Part shown: positions 53,951 to 60,941 of the stretch, one piece after another
Numbering within the stretch: position 1 is the first letter of the stretch
Layout: the number at the start of each line of letters is the position of its first letter
Assembly (NCBI RefSeq): GCF_014654785.1
Contig: NZ_BNBD01000015.1
Span: forward strand, 62,001 to 126,000
Direction of reading: 5' to 3'
DNA length: 64,000 bases
Source: Streptomyces mashuensis
GTDB lineage: Bacteria; Actinomycetota; Actinomycetes; Streptomycetales; Streptomycetaceae
The notes under the pieces: generated by a model
Told to the model about the DNA's origin: nothing
Database searches by the model: none
Seen by the model: only the letters and a program-made list of their open reading frames with translations
Program-made: the position numbers and the translations under genes

Positions 53951-54574
53951 ATGGCCCGTGCATCGGCATCGGCACCCAGAACGACATCCCTCCGCGGGAG
54001 ACGACCGGCCCTGGCGGCCCTCGTCGCCGCCGCCCTCCTCGCCGTCCCCACCACGGCGAACGCGGCGGCCGGCGACCAGGGCGCCACCCCCCGGGCGGCC
54101 CGCAACCTCTCCATCACCATGCAGGCCCAGGAGAAGACCAACTGGTGCTGGGCCGCCTCCGGCAACACCATCAGCACCTACCTGGGCCGCACGTACAGCC
54201 AGAACCAGTTCTGCAACGCCGCCTTCGGCCGGCAGCAGGGCAGCACCTGCCCCAACAACCAGGCCACCCTCGGCAACGTGCAGAACGCCCTGGACTGGGC
54301 CGGCATCGAGCCCGGCCGCTACGTCAGCGGCTGGCTGCGCTACCCGACCGTCAAGACCGAGATCGACGCGGGCCGCCCGGTCGAGACCCGCATCCAGTGG
54401 TCCTCCGGCGGCGGCCACATGCACGTCCTCTACGGCTACGACGACAGCAACAGCACCGTCTACTGGGGCGACCCGTGGCCGTCGAACAGCCGCTACAACT
54501 GGGCGTCCCACAGCTGGTACGTCAACAACAACCGCTTCTCCTGGACCCACTCGCTCTACGGGATAGGGGCGTGA
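53951..54574 (+). CDS. Secreted papain-like cysteine protease (C70/C39-like)
   Basis: A 207-residue exported protease. An arginine-containing Sec signal (ALAALVAAALLAVPTTANAA) is followed by TNWCWAASGNTI with the catalytic Cys, GGGHMHVLYGYDD with the catalytic His, and VYWGDPW with the third acid. This matches the AvrRpt2-like papain group (NWCWAA). GGGAGG precedes ATG 53951. Its stop overlaps the next start in GTGA. Confidence 0.85.
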   Translation: MARASASAPRTTSLRGRRPALAALVAAALLAVPTTANAAAGDQGATPRAARNLSITMQAQEKTNWCWAASGNTISTYLGRTYSQNQFCNAAFGRQQGSTCPNNQATLGNVQNALDWAGIEPGRYVSGWLRYPTVKTEIDAGRPVETRIQWSSGGGHMHVLYGYDDSNSTVYWGDPWPSNSRYNWASHSWYVNNNRFSWTHSLYGIGA

Positions 54575-55434
54575 GGGACATGACCCACCCCACCACCGGC
54601 CACCGCACCACCGGCCACCCCGCCGGCCGCGCCCGCGCGGGCGCCGTCCGCGCCACCGCCGGCGGCGCCCTGACCGTCGCCCTGCTGGGCCTGGCGCCCC
54701 TCGCGCACGCCGCCCCGCCGCCCGCCACCCCCGCACCACCGTCCGCCGACGAGGTGAGCGCCGCCCACGCCGCGGCCTCCGCCCCCGCCGGCCTGGAGAC
54801 CCTCTCCCGCTTCTTCGCCCGCGACGGCGCCCTCGCCAAGGACGCCGCCCGGCCGCGGATCGAGGGCGCCACCGTGCCCGTCTACACCCTCGACCCGGAC
54901 TTCGTGGCCGGCCGCGACGGCGCCCCCGTCGCCCGGCTCGACTTCCTCGCCAGCAAGGCCGTCGCCGCCGACGGGCAGAAGGCCTCGGTGTGGACGGCCC
55001 GCACCGGCGGCCACTGGTCCGTGGTCAACATCGCCACCGGCGACGACGAGACCCGCTACGCCGCCGAGGGCGCCCGCGCCCTGTCCGGCGGCACCGTCTT
55101 CCGCGAACCGCAGATCGACGCCTGGTACGTGCAACGCGGCGACCGCGTCCTGCCCCTCGACCCCGACGCCGTCCGTGCCGTGGGCGGGAAGGGCACCACC
55201 CTCGCCGCCTACCGCGACCGCGTCCACAAGGCGTACGGCGACAAGCTGCCCGGCTCCGCCTACGCCCGGAAGGGCACCGCCGGCGGCTACGACACACAAC
55301 AGGAAACACAGGAACAGCAGGCACAGCAGGGCGGGCAGGGCAACCAGGCCGGCACCGCCGTCACCGTGGGCGGCGCCGCCGCCCTGGTCCTCGGCCTGGG
55401 CACGGTGATGGTGCGCAGGGCACCCCGCCGCTGA
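54571..55434 (+). CDS. Secreted, C-terminally membrane-anchored partner of the protease
   Basis: A 287-residue protein from GTG 54571 (ATG 54580 is the alternative). It has an N-terminal signal (LTVALLGLAPLAHAA), an extracellular alpha/beta region of about 200 residues, a Gln-rich linker (QQETQEQQAQQGGQGNQ), and a C-terminal transmembrane helix with an Arg tail (AAALVLGLGTVMVRRAPRR). No LPxTG sortase motif is present. Coupling to the protease suggests a substrate, inhibitor or tether, but the family is not recognised. Confidence 0.7.
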   Translation: MRDMTHPTTGHRTTGHPAGRARAGAVRATAGGALTVALLGLAPLAHAAPPPATPAPPSADEVSAAHAAASAPAGLETLSRFFARDGALAKDAARPRIEGATVPVYTLDPDFVAGRDGAPVARLDFLASKAVAADGQKASVWTARTGGHWSVVNIATGDDETRYAAEGARALSGGTVFREPQIDAWYVQRGDRVLPLDPDAVRAVGGKGTTLAAYRDRVHKAYGDKLPGSAYARKGTAGGYDTQQETQEQQAQQGGQGNQAGTAVTVGGAAALVLGLGTVMVRRAPRR

Positions 55435-55472
55435 CGCCCCGCACGCCCGGACCGCACCACCCACCCCCCACC

Positions 55473-55509
55473 GCCGGCCCCCGGCAGCCCCGCGCTGCCG
55501 GGGGCCGGC
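55473..55509 (+). terminator. Terminator of the protease operon
   Basis: A perfect 16-bp stem (55473-55488 with 55494-55509, arm beginning GCCGGCCCCC) with a 5-nt loop, 38 bp after the second gene's stop. Confidence 0.8.
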
Positions 55510-55555
55510 CGCACCCCCGTACCGGGGCGGGCCGGCCCGCGGGAGGATGGAGTCG

Positions 55556-55578
55556 TTGTCAGTGCCCGCAAGTAGGGT
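55556..55578 (+). promoter_or_regulatory. RecA-NDp/PafBC-type promoter of uvrC
   Basis: TTGTCAGTG (55556-55564), 8 bp, TAGGGT (55573-55578). The -10 ends 7 bp before ATG 55586, so the mRNA is probably leaderless. The downstream rapZ-yvcK-whiA genes would share the transcript. Confidence 0.75.
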
Positions 55579-55585
55579 GTGTGGC

Positions 55586-57592
55586 ATGGCCGACCCCAGC
55601 AGCTACCGACCCAAGCCGGGACAGATCCCCGACTCGCCGGGGGTCTACAAGTTCCGGGACGAGCACGGCCGCGTGATCTACGTCGGGAAGGCGAAGAGCC
55701 TGCGCCAGCGGCTCTCCAGCTACTTCCAGGACCTCGCCGGCCTGCACCCCCGCACGCGCACCATGGTCACCACCGCCGCCTCCGTCGAGTGGACCGTGGT
55801 CTCCACCGAGGTCGAGGCGCTGCAGCTGGAGTACTCCTGGATCAAGGAGTACGACCCCCGCTTCAACGTCAAGTACCGTGACGACAAGAGCTACCCCTCC
55901 CTGGCCGTCACGCTGAACGAGGAGTTCCCGCGCGTCCAGGTCATGCGCGGCCCCAAGAAGAAGGGCGTGCGCTACTTCGGCCCCTACGCGCACGCCTGGG
56001 CCATCCGCGAGACCGTCGACCTGATGCTGCGCGTCTTCCCCGTCCGCACCTGCTCCGCGGGCGTCTTCAAGCGCTCGGCGCAGATCGGCCGCCCCTGCCT
56101 GCTGGGCTACATCGGCAAGTGCTCCGCGCCCTGCGTCGGCCGCGTCACCCCCGAGGAGCACCGCGAACTGGCCGAGGAGTTCTGCGACTTCATGGCCGGC
56201 CGCACCGGCGCCTACCTCCGCCGCCTCGAACAGCGGATGCAGGAGGCCGCCGAGGAGATGGAGTACGAGCGCGCGGCCCGGCTCCGGGACGACATCGAGG
56301 CGCTGCGCCGCGCCATGGAGAAGAACGCCGTCGTCCTCGCCGACGCCACCGACGCCGACCTGATCGCCGTCGCGGAGGACGAGCTGGAGGCGGCCGTCCA
56401 GATCTTCCACGTGCGCGGCGGCCGGGTCCGCGGTCAGCGCGGCTGGGTCACGGACAAGGTCGAGGCCGTCGACACCGCGGGCCTCGTCGAGCACGCCCTC
56501 CAGCAGCTCTACGGCGAGGAGAGCGGCGACGCGGTGCCCAAGGAGGTCCTCGTCCCCGCCCTGCCCGAGCCGCCGGAGCCGGTTGCCCAGTGGCTGGCGG
56601 AGCGCCGCGGCGCCCGCGTCGACCTGCGCATCCCGCAGCGCGGCGACAAGAAGGACCTCATGGCCACCGTGCAGCGCAACGCCCAGCAGGCCCTCGCGCT
56701 GCACAAGACGAAGCGCGCCTCCGACCTGACCACCCGCTCCCGCGCCCTGGAGGAGATCGCCGAGGCCCTCGGCCTGGACTCGGCGCCGCTGCGCGTCGAG
56801 TGCTTCGACATCTCGCACCTCCAGGGGCAGGACGTGGTCGCCTCCATGGTCGTCTTCGAGGACGGCCTGGCCCGCAAGAGCGAGTACCGGCGCTTCCAGA
56901 TCCGTGGCTTCGCGGGACAGGACGACGTCCGGTCCATGCACGAGGTCGTCTCCCGGCGCTTCCGCCGCTACCTCCAGGAGAAGCAGAAGGCGGGGGAGTG
57001 GACGGAGGAGAGCGCGGTCCAGGACGACGAAGCCCCCGACGCCCCCGGCGCCCCGGACACGCACCGGGACGACGACGGCCGGCCCAAGCGCTTCGCCTAC
57101 CCGCCCCAGCTCGTCGTGGTCGACGGCGGCAAGCCGCAGGTGGCCGCCGCCCAGCGGGCCCTGGACGAGCTGGGCGTGACCGACGTGGCGGTGTGCGGCC
57201 TCGCCAAGCGCCTGGAGGAGGTCTGGCTGCCGCACGAGGACGACCCGGTGGTCCTGCCGCGCACCAGCGAGGGCCTCTACCTGCTCCAGCGCGTCCGCGA
57301 CGAGGCCCACCGCTTCGCCATCGCCTACCAGCGCAGCAAGCGCACCCGGACGCTGAAGGCGTCGCCGCTGGATGCCGTGCCGGGCCTGGGCGAGACCCGC
57401 AAGCAGGCCCTGCTCAAACACTTCGGCTCGGTCAAGCGGCTGCGCGCCGCCACGGTCGAGCAGATCTGCGAGACGCCCGGCATCGGCCGGAAGACGGCCG
57501 AGACCGTCGCCGCGGCGCTCGCCGCGGCGGCGCCGCCCGCCCCCGCCGTCAACACGGCGACGGGAGAGATCATGGACGACGTGGAGGAATGA
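55586..57592 (+). CDS. uvrC: UvrABC system protein C
   Basis: A 668-residue dual-incision nuclease. The N-terminal GIY-YIG domain (SPGVYKFRDEHGRVIYVGKAKSL) makes the 3' cut. A UVR domain (EEMEYERAARLRDDIEALRRAM) binds UvrB. The RNase H-like domain (CFDISHLQGQDVVASMVVF, VVDGGKPQ) makes the 5' cut. Tandem HhH motifs near the end (VPGLGETRKQALLKHFGS, TPGIGRKTAE) bind DNA. It overlaps the rapZ region with an ATGA. Confidence 0.97.
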   Translation: MADPSSYRPKPGQIPDSPGVYKFRDEHGRVIYVGKAKSLRQRLSSYFQDLAGLHPRTRTMVTTAASVEWTVVSTEVEALQLEYSWIKEYDPRFNVKYRDDKSYPSLAVTLNEEFPRVQVMRGPKKKGVRYFGPYAHAWAIRETVDLMLRVFPVRTCSAGVFKRSAQIGRPCLLGYIGKCSAPCVGRVTPEEHRELAEEFCDFMAGRTGAYLRRLEQRMQEAAEEMEYERAARLRDDIEALRRAMEKNAVVLADATDADLIAVAEDELEAAVQIFHVRGGRVRGQRGWVTDKVEAVDTAGLVEHALQQLYGEESGDAVPKEVLVPALPEPPEPVAQWLAERRGARVDLRIPQRGDKKDLMATVQRNAQQALALHKTKRASDLTTRSRALEEIAEALGLDSAPLRVECFDISHLQGQDVVASMVVFEDGLARKSEYRRFQIRGFAGQDDVRSMHEVVSRRFRRYLQEKQKAGEWTEESAVQDDEAPDAPGAPDTHRDDDGRPKRFAYPPQLVVVDGGKPQVAAAQRALDELGVTDVAVCGLAKRLEEVWLPHEDDPVVLPRTSEGLYLLQRVRDEAHRFAIAYQRSKRTRTLKASPLDAVPGLGETRKQALLKHFGSVKRLRAATVEQICETPGIGRKTAETVAAALAAAAPPAPAVNTATGEIMDDVEE

Positions 57593-57642
57593 TGGAGCCG
57601 CCCGGTAGGGGCTCCGCGCCACGGACCGGCGGAGGCCGCAGT

Positions 57643-58638
57643 ATGGAACACGGGACCACACCCGGCGGCACGGCCGGCGGAACGGGGAGAACGGGGGAAC
57701 CCAGGATGAACGCGACCGAGCGGGACGGAGCGAAGGTGAGTACGGGCACGACGGTGGACGCGGCCGGCGAGACGGTGGGCATCCCCGAGCTGGTGATCAT
57801 TTCCGGCATGTCGGGGGCGGGGCGCAGCACCGCCGCCAAGTGCCTGGAGGACCTCGGCTGGTTCGTCGTCGACAACCTGCCGCCCGCCCTGATCCCCACC
57901 ATGGTGGACCTCGGGGCCCGCTCGCAGGGCAACGTGGCGCGCATCGCCGTGGTCGTGGACGTGCGCGGCCGGCGGTTCTTCGACAACCTGCGCGAGTCCC
58001 TGGCGGACCTGGAGGCCAAGAAGGTCAAGCGCCGGGTGATCTTCCTGGAGGCGTCCGACGACGCCCTGGTACGCCGCTTCGAGTCGGTGCGCCGCCCGCA
58101 CCCGCTCCAGGGCTCGGGCCGCATCGTCGACGGCATCGCGGCCGAGCGCGACCTGCTGCGCGAGCTGCGCGGCGACGCCGACCTGGTGATCGACACCTCC
58201 AGCCTCAACGTGCACGAGCTGCGCGCCAAGCTCGACGCCCAGTTCGCCGGCGAGGAGGAGCCGGAGCTGCGCGCCACGGTGATGTCGTTCGGCTACAAGT
58301 ACGGCCTGCCCGTCGACGCCGACCTCGTGGTCGACTGCCGTTTCCTGCCGAACCCGCACTGGGTGCCGGAGCTGCGGCCCTTCACCGGCCTCAACGAGGA
58401 GGTCTCGGGCTACGTCTTCAACCAGCCCGGCGCCAAGGAGTTCCTCGACCGCTACACCGAGCTGCTCCAGCTCATCGCCGCCGGCTACCGCCGCGAGGGC
58501 AAGCGGTACGTGACCATCGCCGTCGGCTGCACCGGCGGCAAGCACCGCTCCGTGGCCATGTCCGAGAAGCTCGCCCACCGCCTGGTCTCCGAGGGCGTCG
58601 AGACCGTCGTCGTCCACCGCGACATGGGGCGCGAGTGA
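57643..58638 (+). CDS. rapZ: RapZ-family nucleotide-binding protein
   Basis: A 331-residue protein from ATG 57643, which has the best ribosome-binding site (GGAGG 7 bp away). ATG 57589 (overlapping the uvrC stop) and ATG 57706 are alternatives. The P-loop is GMSGAGRSTAAK, with Arg in place of the Walker Lys. HPLQGSGRIVDGIAAERDLL and the C-terminal GCTGGKHRSVAM are family motifs. In E. coli RapZ steers a small RNA controlling GlmS; the actinobacterial role is not established. Its stop overlaps yvcK in GTGA. Confidence 0.93.
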   Translation: MEHGTTPGGTAGGTGRTGEPRMNATERDGAKVSTGTTVDAAGETVGIPELVIISGMSGAGRSTAAKCLEDLGWFVVDNLPPALIPTMVDLGARSQGNVARIAVVVDVRGRRFFDNLRESLADLEAKKVKRRVIFLEASDDALVRRFESVRRPHPLQGSGRIVDGIAAERDLLRELRGDADLVIDTSSLNVHELRAKLDAQFAGEEEPELRATVMSFGYKYGLPVDADLVVDCRFLPNPHWVPELRPFTGLNEEVSGYVFNQPGAKEFLDRYTELLQLIAAGYRREGKRYVTIAVGCTGGKHRSVAMSEKLAHRLVSEGVETVVVHRDMGRE

Positions 58639-59699
58639 CCGGCCGGTCCTTCCGCATGCGCCGCGTCGGCCGGCTCGTGCCGGGCCGGCCGCAGGCGGCC
58701 GGCGAGCGCCGCCCGCAGCGCGTCGCGCGGCGCGGCACCCAGCCCAAGGTCGTCGCCCTCGGCGGCGGCCACGGGCTGTCCGCGTCCCTGGCCGCGCTCC
58801 GCCGTATCACCGGCGACCTCACGGCCGTGGTCACCGTCGCCGACGACGGCGGCTCCAGCGGCCGGCTCCGGCACGAGCTGGGCGTGCTGCCCCCCGGCGA
58901 CCTCCGCAAGGCCCTCGCCGCGCTGTGCGGGGACGACGACTGGGGCCAGACCTGGGCCCGAGTGATCAAGCACCGCTTCGAGAGCCGGGGCGAGCTGCAC
59001 GGCCACGCCGTGGGCAACCTGCTCATCGTGGCCCTCTGGGAGCAGCTGGGCGACCACGTCCAGGCCCTGGACCTCGTCGGCAAGCTCCTCGGCGCCCACG
59101 GCCGGGTGCTGCCCATGTCGGCGGTGCCCCTGGAGCTCCAGGCGCAGGTCCGCGGGCACGACCCGGACGCGCCGGACGACCTGACCACCGTGCGGGGCCA
59201 GGCCACCGTGGCGCTGACCCCCGGCGAGGTGCAGTCGGTGCACGTGGTGCCGGAGGACCCGCCGGCGGTGCCGGAGGCCGTCGAGGCCGTGCTCGACGCG
59301 GACTGGGTGGTGCTCGGCCCCGGCTCCTGGTTCTCCTCCGTCATCCCGCATCTGCTGGTGCCCGAGCTGCTGGACGCGCTCCAGCAGACCCGCGCCCGCC
59401 GGGTGCTCTCGCTGAACCTCGCGCCGCAACCCGGCGAAACCGATGGCTTCTCCCCGCAACGTCATTTGGAGGTTTTGGCCCGACACGCCCCTAAACTCGC
59501 CCTGGACGTGGTGCTGGCCGACGCGGCCGCCGTGCCCGACCGGGAGAGCCTGACGGATGCCGCAAAGCGGCTCGGGGCAACGGTCGAGCTGGCGGCGGTC
59601 GCCTCGCCCGACGGCTCCCCGACGCACGATCCGGAGCTGTTGGCCGCCGCGTACGACCGTATTTTTCGGATGCATGGAAGGATCGGCCCATGGCGATGA
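58635..59699 (+). CDS. yvcK: YvcK/CofD-like gluconeogenesis factor
   Basis: A 354-residue protein starting at GTG 58635. After a basic N-terminus of about 35 residues, VVALGGGHGLSASLAALRRI and VTVADDGGSSGRLR give the CofD-like nucleotide-sugar-binding fold; LPPGDLRKALAAL and VLGPGSWFSSVIPHLLVPEL follow. YvcK proteins bind UDP-GlcNAc and affect cell-wall and carbon metabolism. The end overlaps whiA by 10 bp. Confidence 0.93.
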   Translation: MTGRSFRMRRVGRLVPGRPQAAGERRPQRVARRGTQPKVVALGGGHGLSASLAALRRITGDLTAVVTVADDGGSSGRLRHELGVLPPGDLRKALAALCGDDDWGQTWARVIKHRFESRGELHGHAVGNLLIVALWEQLGDHVQALDLVGKLLGAHGRVLPMSAVPLELQAQVRGHDPDAPDDLTTVRGQATVALTPGEVQSVHVVPEDPPAVPEAVEAVLDADWVVLGPGSWFSSVIPHLLVPELLDALQQTRARRVLSLNLAPQPGETDGFSPQRHLEVLARHAPKLALDVVLADAAAVPDRESLTDAAKRLGATVELAAVASPDGSPTHDPELLAAAYDRIFRMHGRIGPWR

Positions 59700-60697
59700 C
59701 GGCTGCGGTGAAGGACGAAATCTCCCGGCTTCCCGTCACCCGCACCTGCTGCCGGAAAGCGGAGGTCTCGGCCATCCTGCGGTTCGCGGGCGGGCTGCAC
59801 CTGGTCAGCGGCCGCATCGTGATCGAGGCAGAGCTGGACACCGGGATCGCGGCCCGGCGGCTCCGCAAGGACATCCTGGAGATCTTCGGGCACTCCTCCG
59901 ACCTGGTGGTGATGGCCCCCGGCGGGCTGCGCCGGGGCAGCCGGTACGTGGTGCGGGTGGTGGCGGGCGGTGACCAGCTGGCGCGCCAGACCGGCCTGGT
60001 CGACGGCCGCGGCCGGCCGATCCGCGGGCTGCCCCCGCAGGTCGTCTCCGGTGCCACCTGCGACGCGGAGGCCGCCTGGCGTGGCGCGTTCCTGGCCCAC
60101 GGCTCGCTGACCGAGCCCGGCCGCTCCTCGTCCCTGGAGGTGACGTGTCCCGGCCCGGAAGCGGCGCTGGCGCTGGTCGGGGCGGCCCGCAGACTCCAGA
60201 TCGCGGCCAAGGCGCGCGAGGTGCGCGGCGTGGACCGCGTCGTCGTCCGTGACGGTGATGCGATCGGCGCGCTGTTGACGCGTTTGGGTGCGCACGAGTC
60301 GGTGCTGGCCTGGGAGGAGCGGCGGATGCGCCGCGAGGTGCGGGCCACCGCCAACCGCCTGGCCAACTTCGACGACGCCAACCTGCGCCGCTCGGCGCGG
60401 GCCGCCGTGGCCGCCGGCGCGCGTGTCCAGCGGGCGCTGGAGATCCTCGGCGAGGAGGTCCCCGAGCACCTGGCGGCGGCCGGCCGGCTGCGCATGGAGC
60501 ACAAGCAGGCCTCGCTGGAGGAGCTGGGCGCGCTCGCCGACCCGCCGCTGACCAAGGACGCCGTCGCCGGCCGCATCCGCCGCCTGCTGGCCATGGCCGA
60601 CAAGCGGGCCCAGGACCTGGGCATCCCGGGCACGGAGTCCAACCTGGCCGAGATCCCCGACCTGACGGAGGAGATGGCCGAGGGCATGGTGGGCTGA
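59690..60697 (+). CDS. whiA: Sporulation transcription factor WhiA
   Basis: A 335-residue regulator needed, with WhiB, for aerial-hypha septation in Streptomyces. The N-terminal LAGLIDADG-like fold (AILRFAGGLHLVSGRIVIE, AAWRGAFLAHGSLTEP) has lost the catalytic acids. The C-terminal helix-turn-helix (HKQASLEELGALADPPLTKDAVAGRIRRLL) binds DNA. The sequence is nearly identical, from memory, to S. coelicolor WhiA. Start ATG 59690; 59696 is possible. It is the last gene of the uvrC operon. Confidence 0.97.
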   Translation: MAMTAAVKDEISRLPVTRTCCRKAEVSAILRFAGGLHLVSGRIVIEAELDTGIAARRLRKDILEIFGHSSDLVVMAPGGLRRGSRYVVRVVAGGDQLARQTGLVDGRGRPIRGLPPQVVSGATCDAEAAWRGAFLAHGSLTEPGRSSSLEVTCPGPEAALALVGAARRLQIAAKAREVRGVDRVVVRDGDAIGALLTRLGAHESVLAWEERRMRREVRATANRLANFDDANLRRSARAAVAAGARVQRALEILGEEVPEHLAAAGRLRMEHKQASLEELGALADPPLTKDAVAGRIRRLLAMADKRAQDLGIPGTESNLAEIPDLTEEMAEGMVG

Positions 60698-60725
60698 CCG
60701 GGCCCCGCAGCCCCCGGCCCGCCAC

Positions 60726-60770
60726 CCGCTGCCACCGCTGCCGCTTCCGCTTCCGCTGTCGCTTCCGCTC
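60726..60770 (+). repeat. Degenerate CCGCTN hexamer repeat
   Basis: Seven hexamers of the form (C/T)CGCT(G/T/C) in a row, interrupted once by CCA, between whiA and its terminator. This is a likely slippage-prone microsatellite. Confidence 0.7.
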
Positions 60771-60771
60771 C

Positions 60772-60806
60772 CCGCCCCCGCGGCCCGCTCCGGGCAGCGG
60801 GGGCGG
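60772..60806 (+). terminator. Terminator of the uvrC-whiA operon
   Basis: Nested stems: CCGCCCCCGC (60772-60781) with GCGGGGGCGG (60797-60806), and inside it GCCCG (60783-60787) with CGGGC (60791-60795). Confidence 0.8.
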
Positions 60807-60871
60807 TCCGCTGTGGGCCCCGGCTCCCCGCCCCGCAAGCCCGCCCCGGGCGACGCGAAAGGCGTTGTTGA

Positions 60872-60895
60872 CATGATCATGAGCTGGTCATGACC
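60872..60895. promoter_or_regulatory. Two palindromic sites upstream of the carboxypeptidase gene
   Basis: CATGATCATG (60872-60881) and GGTCATGACC (60886-60895) are perfect 10-bp palindromes with centres 14 bp apart, sharing the core TCATGA/ATCATG. They overlap a TTGACA (60868-60873) that could be a -35. An unknown regulator probably binds here. Confidence 0.55.
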
Positions 60896-60941
60896 CTGAC
60901 GACCGTCCACGCCATGTGACAGCCAACGGCAAGGGGGGCTC

